Under the pieces are notes generated by a model. That model was not told where the DNA came from. It was given only the letters and a program-made list of their open reading frames with translations, and made no database searches. Of a stretch of 35,280 nucleotides of DNA, positions 26,891 through 34,549 are shown piece after piece. The stretch's first letter is position 1. Every line of letters begins with the position of its first letter. This DNA is from Desulfosporosinus lacus DSM 15449 (GTDB taxonomy: Bacteria > Bacillota > Desulfitobacteriia > Desulfitobacteriales > Desulfitobacteriaceae). The DNA lies in assembly GCF_900129935.1 (NCBI RefSeq), contig NZ_FQXJ01000003.1, positions 753,673 to 788,952 on the forward strand, read 5' to 3'. Made by a program: the position numbers and the translations under genes.

Positions 26891-26911
26891 GAGACCCTCT
26901 CAGAGGGTCTC
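26891..26911. promoter_or_regulatory. 21-bp perfect palindrome before the activator gene
   Basis: GAGACCCTCT-C-AGAGGGTCTC has 10-bp perfect arms and a one-base centre, and ends 34 bases before the activator start. It has no U-run, so a terminator is unlikely; an operator or an mRNA stem tuning activator synthesis relative to the dehydratase are both possible. A related half (AGACCCTCAGAG) lies just upstream, near 26852. Confidence 0.45.
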
Positions 26912-26945
26912 TAATGAATATATTGGTGGAAGGATGAAAAGCATT

Positions 26946-27737
26946 ATGTCGGGACAACATACCATTTGTGGAATTGATCTGGGGAGTCGGAGTGTTAAGA
27001 TTGCCCTTATGGAATATAAGCCTGAAGAGGAAGGTTTGGAGATCCTTCGACTGGAAAGTTTGGATACGATTCGTTTTTACCGGGAGTACGGACGAAAACA
27101 GGGCGATAAATTATCCGTGAACTTTGAGGCTTTAGGATTGCCTGCGGTCGATCATTTAGTTTCCACGGGATACGGGCGGAATACCCTGGAACTTGCCGGC
27201 GGCGAAGCGATTCCTGAGCTTAAAGCCCATGTGTTGGGAGCAATTTATCAGACAGGTCTTAAGGATTTTACTTTAGTTGATCTGGGTGGACAAGACAGTA
27301 AAATCATTCAGGTTCAAAAGGGCAGAATGGTTGATTTTTTGACCAATGACAAGTGTGCTGCCTCTTCCGGACGTTATTTAGAGAATATGGCGACTATACT
27401 CGACCTGACTCTCGAGGAGCTGGGGGAATATACCGATGCTCCTGTGGAGCTGAATTCCACTTGCGCGGTGTTCGGCGAAAGTGAGCTGATCGGTAAGATT
27501 GTCGAAGGATTTCCCCTGACTGAACTGGCGGCAGGAGTAAACACTACGATTGTTAAACGTATTTTGCCTCTTTTGCGATCGTTTCGCGGGGAGATAATTG
27601 TTTTCACCGGAGGGGTAGCGCATAACCTAGCAGTCGGCAAGCTTTTGGAGCGGGGGTCCGGCCGTAAGATCGTGATACCCCAAGAGCCCCAATATAATGG
27701 AGCCATCGGATGTTGCGTTTATGCGAACCAATCATAG
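26946..27737 (+). CDS. Acyl-CoA dehydratase-type activator ATPase (BadF/HgdC family)
   Basis: 263 residues from ATG 26946; an ATG at 26934 is in frame but abuts its GGTGGAAGG site, so the later start is preferred. ASKHA fold: CGIDLGSRSVKIALM (phosphate 1), STGYGRNTLE, VDLGGQDSKIIQ (phosphate 2), and FTGGVAHN (adenosine). The two cysteines that bind the single [4Fe-4S] shared across the dimer are in NDKCAASSGRYLE and NSTCAVFGESELIG. It hydrolyses ATP to inject one electron into the partner Fe-S protein. The partner is almost certainly the preceding gene. It corresponds to E. coli YjiL and HgdC of Acidaminococcus. Confidence 0.92.
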   Translation: MSGQHTICGIDLGSRSVKIALMEYKPEEEGLEILRLESLDTIRFYREYGRKQGDKLSVNFEALGLPAVDHLVSTGYGRNTLELAGGEAIPELKAHVLGAIYQTGLKDFTLVDLGGQDSKIIQVQKGRMVDFLTNDKCAASSGRYLENMATILDLTLEELGEYTDAPVELNSTCAVFGESELIGKIVEGFPLTELAAGVNTTIVKRILPLLRSFRGEIIVFTGGVAHNLAVGKLLERGSGRKIVIPQEPQYNGAIGCCVYANQS

Positions 27738-28045
27738 TATAAATTAATATAAAGCATACTGATTACAATATGATAAATTTGGTGATAATTATCAAGAAGA
27801 AGGAGAAGCTGTTAATAGCGCTTATTAAAACAAATATACTGAATAATAAGGCAATACAATAATGGGATTGCCATAATAAAAAAACATAATAAAAACATAA
27901 TAAAGGCCTCCAATTTTTAGTAAAAAGGCCTTATAATTAAGTTAGTGCAAGAAGTTACAAACCACTGTTTGGAATTATTATTGTATCTACTGTATCTAAT
28001 TGTATGGGCCAAAGAACTAAAGAATAATTATTTGGAGGTCGACTT
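27738..28045. other. AT-rich intergenic region with small palindromes
   Basis: 308 bp without a gene. It holds the 12-bp palindrome TGATAATTATCA (27783-27794), which resembles half of a Fur/DtxR-type box; the hairpin TTAATAGCGCTTATTAA (27812-27828); repeated ACATAATAAA; and a weak stem AAAGGCC...GGCCTT (about 27903-27932) that may end the activator transcript. No ORF with a credible ribosome binding site is seen. Confidence 0.45.
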
Positions 28046-28675
28046 ATGCAAAGAATGTTAGAAGGGCTGATTAAGTTTAGACAAAAGGACTTCGAAGAGC
28101 ATAAGAATTTATTCGATAAGTTGAAACGACGTCAAGAACCGCATACTTTGTTTATTGCCTGCTCGGATTCACGTGTAATGCCAGAGATGATAACAAAATC
28201 TTTACCAGGAGAATTGTTCGTTGTTCGAAATATTGCCAACATAGTCCCTCCCTATAAAGAAACACATCAGGACTATGTGGCAACTACTTCAGCAATTGAA
28301 TACGCTGTAAAGTCTCTTAAAGTAGAAAATATTGTTGTCTGTGGCCACTCTAATTGTGGAGGGTGCGCTTCGATCTATTTGCCCGATGAGATTCTTAATA
28401 ATTTGCCGGATACTAAAAAATGGTTGGAATTGGCACAAAATGTTAAGAAGAGGGTCATGGTACATCTGGAAGACAAAGACGACGAATACATGAGAGAATG
28501 GTTAACCGAGCAAATAAACATATTAGAGCAGATTAAACATCTATTAACCTATCCTTATATTAAAGAAAAGTATCTTAATAAAGAGATAAATATTTACGGC
28601 TTCTATTATATGATTGAAACTGGTGAGGTTTTTATTTTTAACTATGAAAACGGAGTCTTCGAATTATCAAACTAA
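28046..28675 (+). CDS. Beta-class carbonic anhydrase
   Basis: 209 residues, TTGGAGGTCGACTT before the ATG. Zinc ligands and catalytic dyad are in place: C39, D41 and R43 in IACSDSRV, then H101 and C104 in VCGHSNCGGC. The fold runs from the N-terminal helix (MLEGLIKFRQKDFEEHK) through ELFVVRNIANIVPP to a final GFYYMIETGEVFIFNYE. It interconverts CO2 and bicarbonate in the cytoplasm. It has its own leader and a terminator behind it, so it is a single-gene unit placed between the two halves of the fermentation cluster. It could serve carboxylation of pyruvate, pH control, or simply be a bystander. Confidence 0.94.
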   Translation: MQRMLEGLIKFRQKDFEEHKNLFDKLKRRQEPHTLFIACSDSRVMPEMITKSLPGELFVVRNIANIVPPYKETHQDYVATTSAIEYAVKSLKVENIVVCGHSNCGGCASIYLPDEILNNLPDTKKWLELAQNVKKRVMVHLEDKDDEYMREWLTEQINILEQIKHLLTYPYIKEKYLNKEINIYGFYYMIETGEVFIFNYENGVFELSN

Positions 28676-28710
28676 CCTCGTAAAGAAGATTTGCATTGGG
28701 TCCAACGCTA

Positions 28711-28757
28711 TTCCGAACACCTGTCATTTGATATAATGACAAGTGTTCGGAATGTGT
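28711..28757 (+). terminator. Intrinsic terminator after carbonic anhydrase
   Basis: TTCCGAACAC-c-TGTCATT (28711-28727) pairs with AATGACA-a-GTGTTCGGAA (about 28735-28752) with one mismatch, followed by TGTGTATTTTT. It separates the carbonic anhydrase from the lyase operon. Confidence 0.8.
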
Positions 28758-28816
28758 ATTTTTGGGGCAGATTAAAGGTTAATTAGTAGGATGTTCTGAG
28801 GATTGAGGTGAGTAAC

Positions 28817-29080
28817 GTGAAAATAACGAAAGTGGCCAAAGCGGGGACCTTGGAGTCTAATGATATTCTAATAATGGTTAAACCTAATGAGTTTGGAAAA
28901 ACAGAGCTCGAACTAGAAAGTATTGTTATGCAACAATTCGGAGAGGTCATCGAGCAAGTGATTTTACATAAAGTACAGGAAATGGGCATCGAAGGCATAT
29001 CAATTAAGGCTCAAGACAAGGGAGCTTTAGATTACACCATTGCAGCAAGAGTAGAAACTGCTATTAGCAGGGCAATTTAA
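28817..29080 (+). CDS. citD: Citrate/citramalate lyase acyl carrier (gamma) subunit
   Basis: 87 residues from GTG 28817, which follows TTGAGGTGAGTAAC. A GTG nine bases upstream is in frame, but the later start places the prosthetic-group serine at S14 in AGTLESND, exactly as in known CitD proteins. The serine carries the phosphoribosyl-dephospho-CoA thiol cofactor on which the acyl group rides. The C-terminus (DKGALDYTIAARVETAI) matches the family. It is the first gene of a compact citD-E-F-C-X-G run. Confidence 0.95.
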   Translation: MKITKVAKAGTLESNDILIMVKPNEFGKTELELESIVMQQFGEVIEQVILHKVQEMGIEGISIKAQDKGALDYTIAARVETAISRAI

Positions 29081-29097
29081 ACATAAGGTGGGTTAAC

Positions 29098-29991
29098 ATG
29101 GAAAAATTGAGAAGAACGATGTTGTTTATGCCGGGGAATAACCCTGGTATGCTTCAAGACGCAGCGATACTGGGAGCAGACTCGATTATCTTAGATTTAG
29201 AGGATGCGGTTAGCTTAACGGAAAAGGATAGTGCCAGGATTTTAGTTAGAGAAGCGATTAAAACCATAGATTACTCACAGGTGGAAGTGGTAGTCAGAGT
29301 TAATCCCCTGGATACGGAGTTCGGGCAACCAGATGTGGATATGATCGCTCGGGTAAAACCTGATACATTGTTGATCCCTAAAGCGAATGAAGAAGAAATA
29401 AAGCTTGTGGATAAATTACTGGATAAAATTGAAAAGGAAGAGGGATATCCCCTCGGATGCATAAAGATTATTGCTCTTATAGAAACTGCCCTTGGACTTG
29501 AAAATGTCTATAACGTGATCCAAGCCTCTAGTCGAACGGTTGGAGTGTTGTTGGGAGGGGAAGATTTAACAGCAGACTTAGGAATCGAACGGACAAAAGA
29601 GGGAGAAGAAATCTTTTATGCCCGAAATAAGGTGGCAACTGTGTGCAGAGCTTTAAAGGTAGATGCAATAGATACTCCATTTACAGATACGAACGATTAT
29701 GAGGGGCTTGAAAAGGATACAGCTAAAGCAAAAGGTTTGGGGCTAACTGGAAAATCGGCTATTAATCCAAGACAAATTGAAACTATTCATTTCGTTTTCG
29801 CACCCACAGAGGATGAACTAAAACGAGCTTTAAGGATTTTGGATGCTATGGAGGAAGCGGAAAAAGAAGGCAAAGGATGTTGCTCATTAGATGGTAAAAT
29901 GATTGATGCTCCTGTCATCAATCGAGCGGCATGCACAGTCGATCAAGGCATAAGGCTGGGACTTATCAGCGGTGAGGGTGGAGCAAGATGA
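29098..29991 (+). CDS. citE: Citrate/citramalate lyase beta subunit (acyl-CoA lyase)
   Basis: 297 residues, ATG after AAGGTGGGTTAAC. TIM-barrel CitE family: RRTMLFMPGNNP, Mg-binding region ILDLEDAVSL, VRVNPLDTEFGQPDVD, IIALIETALGLENVYNV, GGEDLTADLG and KSAINPRQIETIH. In citrate lyase it splits the citryl thioester into acetyl thioester and oxaloacetate; acting on citramalyl thioester it would give pyruvate. Its stop overlaps the citF start by four bases. Which substrate is used cannot be told from the visible residues; the mutase/ammonia-lyase context favours citramalate. Confidence 0.94.
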   Translation: MEKLRRTMLFMPGNNPGMLQDAAILGADSIILDLEDAVSLTEKDSARILVREAIKTIDYSQVEVVVRVNPLDTEFGQPDVDMIARVKPDTLLIPKANEEEIKLVDKLLDKIEKEEGYPLGCIKIIALIETALGLENVYNVIQASSRTVGVLLGGEDLTADLGIERTKEGEEIFYARNKVATVCRALKVDAIDTPFTDTNDYEGLEKDTAKAKGLGLTGKSAINPRQIETIHFVFAPTEDELKRALRILDAMEEAEKEGKGCCSLDGKMIDAPVINRAACTVDQGIRLGLISGEGGAR

Positions 29992-31535
29992 AAACTATAC
30001 TAGGCAGAGAAATTCCTGACTATATTGAAGGATATGGGCATGTTAGGCCTTTTCAAGGGGCTTTTAGTGATGTTGGAGTAAAAACCAGAACCGCCGTCAA
30101 GCTGACAAGTGTGATCCCTAATGATCAAAAAGTATTATCAAGCTTAGAGGATGCCTTAGATAAGTTAAACATCACCGATGGGATGACTATCTCCTTTCAC
30201 CATCATTTAAGAAACGGAGATTATGTTTTAAATAAAGTCATGGAGAGATTGGCCGCAAGAGGAGTTAAGGATCTAACCGTTGCTGCGAGTTCTATTTTCC
30301 CAATCCATGCACCCCTTGTCGAGCACATAGAAAGCGGAGTGGTAACGGGTTTAGTTGCAAATTACATATCCGGCCCGGTGGCGGAAGCGGTTTCGAGGGG
30401 CAAATTGAAGAAACCCGCTATTATGCAAACTCATGGCGGACGGGCTAGGGCCATAGAAAGCGGAGAATTACACATCGATGTTGCCTTTCTGGCAGCTCCC
30501 ACGGCGGACAACTATGGAAATATTAACGGAGTTTATGGTGATGCGGCTTGTGGATCGTTAGGTTATGCCGTTGCAGATGCAGAGTATGCCGATAAAACTA
30601 TCGCCATAACGGATCATTTAGTGCCTTACCCTGCCTATCCCATTGAAATCAGCCAAGTTTTTATTGATTACATCGTTCAAATTGATTCCATCGGAGATCC
30701 TAAGGGCATCGTTTCCGGAACGACGAGAATTACTAAGGATCCGGTGGCACTTATTATTGCTAAAAGAGCGACTGAGGTAATTAAGGCCTCCGGTTTAGTT
30801 CGAGAGGGCATGTCCTTTCAAACGGGAGCAGGCGGTACTTCACTGGCCGTTGCCGCGGAATTGAAAAAGATAATGCAACATGAAGGGGTGGCTGGAAGTT
30901 TCGCTTCCGGAGGAATTACCGGATATCTCGTAGAAATGTTGGAAGAAGGACTTTTTAGAAGCCTCTTTGATGTTCAATGTTTTGATCTGAAAGCGATAGA
31001 GTCTTATAGAGATAACCCTGCCCATCAATTTATGTCCGCTTCCATGTATGGTAATCCGCATACAAAAGGAGCCGTGGTTAATAATCTGGATATTATGATT
31101 TTGGGAGCGACAGAGATTGACACGGACTTTAATGTTAATGTTACGACAGGGTCCAACGGAGTGATTATGGGCGGTTCAGGTGGACATAGTGATACGGCAG
31201 CCGGATCAAAACTTGCTATTGTGGTAACAAATCTTATGAAGGCCCGACTCCCAATAATCAAGGACAAGGTGATAACGGTCACTACTCCTGGGGATAGCAT
31301 TGATGTTGTAGTCACGGAGCGAGGAATTGCTGTTAATCCTCAAAGAGGGGACCTGCTTGAAAAGCTAAAGATGACCAATCTCCCTCTAATGACCATAGGA
31401 GAATTAAAACTGCTGGCAGAAAAAATCACAGGAGTCCCTAAGGGGGTTGAAACATCTGAGAAAATTGTCGCTGTCGTAGAGTATAGGGACGGCAGTGTTA
31501 TCGACGTCGTTAGGAAAGTGAGCTCAGTTTCATAG
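29988..31535 (+). CDS. citF: Citrate/citramalate lyase alpha subunit (acyl transferase)
   Basis: 515 residues, ATG overlapping the citE stop. CitF family throughout: IPDYIEGYGHVRPFQGAF near the start, MTISFHHHLRNGDYVLN, QTHGGRARAIESGELHIDVAFLAAP, TGAGGTSLAV, GNPHTKGAVVNN and VTTGSNGVIMGGSGGHSDTAAG. It transfers the incoming acid onto the acyl carrier in exchange for acetate, so the enzyme turns over without free CoA. With CitD and CitE it makes the three-subunit lyase complex of the cytoplasm. Citramalate lyase of C. tetanomorphum has the same three-subunit design. Confidence 0.95.
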   Translation: MKTILGREIPDYIEGYGHVRPFQGAFSDVGVKTRTAVKLTSVIPNDQKVLSSLEDALDKLNITDGMTISFHHHLRNGDYVLNKVMERLAARGVKDLTVAASSIFPIHAPLVEHIESGVVTGLVANYISGPVAEAVSRGKLKKPAIMQTHGGRARAIESGELHIDVAFLAAPTADNYGNINGVYGDAACGSLGYAVADAEYADKTIAITDHLVPYPAYPIEISQVFIDYIVQIDSIGDPKGIVSGTTRITKDPVALIIAKRATEVIKASGLVREGMSFQTGAGGTSLAVAAELKKIMQHEGVAGSFASGGITGYLVEMLEEGLFRSLFDVQCFDLKAIESYRDNPAHQFMSASMYGNPHTKGAVVNNLDIMILGATEIDTDFNVNVTTGSNGVIMGGSGGHSDTAAGSKLAIVVTNLMKARLPIIKDKVITVTTPGDSIDVVVTERGIAVNPQRGDLLEKLKMTNLPLMTIGELKLLAEKITGVPKGVETSEKIVAVVEYRDGSVIDVVRKVSSVS

Positions 31536-31686
31536 CATCCTGCGGCGCTAAATTATTCGTCACAGACTCTGCGCCTTCGGCGATACTGTCCACTGGACAC
31601 TATCGTGTTCCTTCGTGGAATAAGTAAGTTTGGAAGCATGAGAACCGTTTTTTGCTTCCATATACTATATAAGGGAGAGAAAAAAT
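31536..31686 (+). repeat. Intergenic hairpin related to the dispersed element (copy D)
   Basis: Between citF and citC, CGATACTGTCCA and TGGACACTATCG (31581-31605) form a 12-bp stem with one mismatch, followed by TGTTCCTTCGTGGAA. CCACTGGA-ACTATCGT is shared with copy C (25338-25354). A GC-rich stem GGCGC/GCGCC also occurs upstream. It could lower expression of the downstream maturation genes relative to the structural genes, by partial termination or RNA processing. Confidence 0.45.
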
Positions 31687-32751
31687 ATGTACGGAGTTCA
31701 CATCGAAAAGGTAAATCTCAAGAATAAGGTGGAACGAGATGAAGTGGAAACCTTCCTCGAAGATTTTGACCTAGTCTTAGATCGGGATGTGGACTATACG
31801 CTGGTCATAAGAGCCGGGGAGCAGATGACCACGGTACAGGGGACCCCCCTGGTTGCGACTTGCTCAAAAGCAAAAAATGTCCTAAAGTGTTTTGCGGTTA
31901 TTGATGAACTTAGGGGAGAGGGAATAACATCGACTTTAGTCTCCGCCTTAATCGATCAACTCTTCAGTCAAGGTATATATCACTATTTTGTTTTTACAAA
32001 GCCTTGTCAGGCACATATTTTTTCAGCCTTGAATTTCAAACTTATCCATCACAATCCTGAGGTTGCTCTCTTAGAAAACGGAATTTACAATATCAGTCAA
32101 AAATTAAAGGAAATAAAAAAGAACTATAACATGGGAGATTCGGAAAAGGCGGCTTTGGTTATGAATTGCAATCCCTTCACTTTGGGCCACCAATTCTTAA
32201 TTGAAGAAGCCTCTAAGAATAACAGTGAGGCCCTCGTGTTTATTGTTGAAGAGGATAAATCTCTGTTTCCTTTTGAAACGAGAATTGAGCTGGTTCGTCA
32301 GGGGATTGGTCATTTAAAAAATGTCAAAGTAATACCCAGTGGGGAATACATTATCTCAGCAGCTACCTTTCCCTCTTACTTTTTAAGGGAGGAAGGAGAA
32401 AGACTCAGAGCCTATGCTGAATTAGATTCCTCAATTTTTGGAAAGTATTTTTGCCATACTTTTAAGATTAAGAAAAGATATGTAGGAGAAGAACCTTATT
32501 GTGCGGTTACAAAAACATATAATGAGACTTTAAAGGATGTGCTACCTATTTACGGGGTTGAACTGCATGAAATCAAGAGGAAGGCATTTGGAAACGAAGC
32601 GATCAGCGCTTCAATGGTTAGAAGTCTGTTAAAATTGAATGATATTCATAAGCTCAGTAACCTCCTGCCAGAAGTTACCTTGGAGTTTCTGAGTACAAGC
32701 CGTGGAAGGGAGATCGTGGAGAATATAAAAAGATCTGACTCTCCGCACTGA
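31687..32751 (+). CDS. citC: [Citrate (pro-3S)-lyase] ligase
   Basis: 354 residues, AAGGGAGAGAAAAAT before the ATG. The N-terminal third (about 30-130) is GNAT-like (FAVIDELRGEGITSTLVSALI); the C-terminal part is a nucleotidyltransferase with the NPFTLGH motif (162-168), and later FGNEAISASMVR, an ISAS/M-type ATP-binding motif. It acetylates the thiol of the CitD cofactor using acetate and ATP and so activates the lyase. In citramalate lyase systems the equivalent activity is the HS-citramalate lyase ligase. It follows the structural genes after a hairpin gap. Confidence 0.95.
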   Translation: MYGVHIEKVNLKNKVERDEVETFLEDFDLVLDRDVDYTLVIRAGEQMTTVQGTPLVATCSKAKNVLKCFAVIDELRGEGITSTLVSALIDQLFSQGIYHYFVFTKPCQAHIFSALNFKLIHHNPEVALLENGIYNISQKLKEIKKNYNMGDSEKAALVMNCNPFTLGHQFLIEEASKNNSEALVFIVEEDKSLFPFETRIELVRQGIGHLKNVKVIPSGEYIISAATFPSYFLREEGERLRAYAELDSSIFGKYFCHTFKIKKRYVGEEPYCAVTKTYNETLKDVLPIYGVELHEIKRKAFGNEAISASMVRSLLKLNDIHKLSNLLPEVTLEFLSTSRGREIVENIKRSDSPH

Positions 32752-32754
32752 ATT

Positions 32755-33267
32755 ATGGAAAGATATATGGTTAACGATTTGCTTGAAGCAAGGGAGAGAA
32801 GGGCTGAGTTAATTGACAGCCTTCTAAAACGTTATCAAACTCCGATGCTGGTGATGAGAGTGAACTATCCCGGCCTTCAGAAAACAAATGATCTCACTTT
32901 GACTATTATCCAGGAAATGAGTGCCTTAATTTGCACTATGTTAGGGGAAAAGGTATGTTTTAAAACGTGGCAGCCAGGGGCAGAAGGTCCGATTTTCTTG
33001 GTTGCAGTTAAAGAAGAAGCTATTGCTTTAAAGAGGATAACGGTTGATCTGGAAGAAAAGCATGTTCTCGGACGTTGTTTAGACCTTGATGTCTATGATA
33101 GTTTCGGTAGAAGCATAAGCAGACAGGAACTGGGATATCCCAGAAGAAAATGTTATGTGTGTGAGGATTATGCCCAACATTGCGTAAGATCAAGGCGACA
33201 TGGAGAGCATGAGGTTATAGAATTTATTGAAGACCGGTTTAAAAGATATAGGAAAATGGGGATCTAG
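32755..33267 (+). CDS. citX: Apo-citrate lyase phosphoribosyl-dephospho-CoA transferase
   Basis: 170 residues, 3 bases after the citC stop. The conserved motif GRCLDLDVYDSFGRSISRQELG (about residues 105-126) and the cysteine-rich CYVCEDYAQHCVRSRRH identify CitX, which attaches the cofactor to S14 of CitD. No strong ribosome binding site precedes ATG 32755; an ATG four codons later has GGAAAG in front, and translational coupling to citC is likely. In some bacteria CitX is fused to CitG; here they are separate. Confidence 0.92.
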   Translation: MERYMVNDLLEARERRAELIDSLLKRYQTPMLVMRVNYPGLQKTNDLTLTIIQEMSALICTMLGEKVCFKTWQPGAEGPIFLVAVKEEAIALKRITVDLEEKHVLGRCLDLDVYDSFGRSISRQELGYPRRKCYVCEDYAQHCVRSRRHGEHEVIEFIEDRFKRYRKMGI

Positions 33268-33302
33268 AAACCCTTTTGACGCGGAGAAAATGGAGAAATT
33301 AA

Positions 33303-34208
33303 ATGTACATAGCAGGGAAGAACAATAACATAGATGACCAGGCAATTGCCATTGCGAGTTTAGCGGTACAAGCAATTCTTTATGAGGTTGCCTGTCATCC
33401 ATCCCCCGGGTTGGTTTCTAAAGTCTCTAATGGTGCACATAGTGACATGGATTATTTCACCTTCCTGGATAGTGCCGCTGCTCTAATCAACCCTCTGATT
33501 CATTGCGCGAAAGCGGGGTTTTCTTCTGACAACCCCAAAGAAATATTTAAGAAGATTAGGCAGATCGGGCAGTTGGGTGAAGGGAGAATGTTTCATAAAA
33601 CACGAGGGGTTAATACCCATAAAGGAACACTTTTTTTAATGGGAATCTGCTGTGCCGCAGGAGGTAAGGTCTTATACTCAGGAACCGGCTTCTCTGCACT
33701 GCAGAAGATTATTCAAAATATGACCGAAGGTATAGTGGATAGGGAGTTAAGTTCCAGAGTCAGCGAGTTGGAAAACACCCATCCATCAAGGTTGACCCAT
33801 GGTGAAAGACTCTTTTTAACCCACAAAGTCGAAGGCATCAGGGGAGAAGTTCAAAGAGGATTACCCACAGTTTTTGACATTGCCCTGGATGTTTATCGGG
33901 AAAATCAGCAATTAAGCCAAAACTCAAGGCTGGTTCAAACTCTGTTAGCCATTATGCAATTTAACGAAGATACTAATATTTTACATAGACACTCTTTCGA
34001 AACTTTAAAAGAAGTTCAGGAAAACGCTAAGAAGATTATTGCTCTTGGGGGTATGACAACGGCTGCAGGAATCAAAGCAATCCAAGAAATGGATGAGGAT
34101 TTTTGCAAACGGAAGATAGGGCCGGGCGGGAGTGCGGATCTATTAGGAGTTACTGTTTTTCTAGCTCTTTTAGAGGGTTATATGACGGAAAATTGTATTC
34201 TTGATTAG
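33303..34208 (+). CDS. citG: Triphosphoribosyl-dephospho-CoA synthase
   Basis: 301 residues. CitG/MdcB signature stretches: ACHPSPGLVSKVSNGAHSDMDYFTFLDSA (about 27-55), GRMFHKTRGVNTHKGTLFLMG, EDTNILHRHSF and GPGGSADLLGVTVFL near the end. It makes the precursor of the lyase prosthetic group from dephospho-CoA and ATP, which CitX then transfers to CitD. GCGGAGAAAATGGAG precedes the ATG. It closes the operon; a terminator follows within 2 bases of its stop. Confidence 0.94.
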   Translation: MYIAGKNNNIDDQAIAIASLAVQAILYEVACHPSPGLVSKVSNGAHSDMDYFTFLDSAAALINPLIHCAKAGFSSDNPKEIFKKIRQIGQLGEGRMFHKTRGVNTHKGTLFLMGICCAAGGKVLYSGTGFSALQKIIQNMTEGIVDRELSSRVSELENTHPSRLTHGERLFLTHKVEGIRGEVQRGLPTVFDIALDVYRENQQLSQNSRLVQTLLAIMQFNEDTNILHRHSFETLKEVQENAKKIIALGGMTTAAGIKAIQEMDEDFCKRKIGPGGSADLLGVTVFLALLEGYMTENCILD

Positions 34209-34209
34209 T

Positions 34210-34248
34210 AAAACAAGGCTGGAACAATAATCTTTGGCCTTGTTTTTT
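34210..34248 (+). terminator. Intrinsic terminator of the cit operon
   Basis: AAAACAAGG (34210-34218) pairs with CCTTGTTTT (34238-34246) and runs into TTTT. It directly follows citG. Confidence 0.85.
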
Positions 34249-34280
34249 ATAATACAGTCTATCTCATGATATAAATACTT

Positions 34281-34316
34281 TTAACCTTTTCTCTGATGCA
34301 TCAGAGAAAGGGTTAA
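34281..34316. other. 36-bp near-perfect palindrome
   Basis: TTAACCTTTTCTCTGA (34281-34296) and TCAGAGAAAGGGTTAA (34301-34316) are complementary with one G-T type mismatch, around the centre TGCA. There is no T-run on either side, so it is not a classic terminator; it may be a cruciform or a protein-binding site. The region up to 34549 shows no other gene except a 6-codon ORF (34496-34516) behind a very good GGGAGG site. Confidence 0.6.
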
Positions 34317-34549
34317 AAATCCGTCCTTAATTATGTGTTTAATTTTCAAGACTCCCATTACACTATAATTGTATCTAAGAGCTTCGATGTTCGGATTTTT
34401 TTAGCTTTGGAGTTCTTTTAGGAAATTAAAGATTTGTTGGAATGGAACTGAAGGATTTATCTTCGCAAGAAAATGTTTCTTCTAAAGGGAGGATTATGGA
34501 GATAAAACAAGAATAAAGTATATAGGTGCTTCTATAATTTTTTCGTCAA

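Noticed and set aside
28817-34208. Dedicated citrate fermentation operon
   Set aside because: No citrate carrier, oxaloacetate decarboxylase or citrate sensor in view; the mutase/ammonia-lyase neighbours favour citramalate. The cit gene names are kept because homology is to that family.
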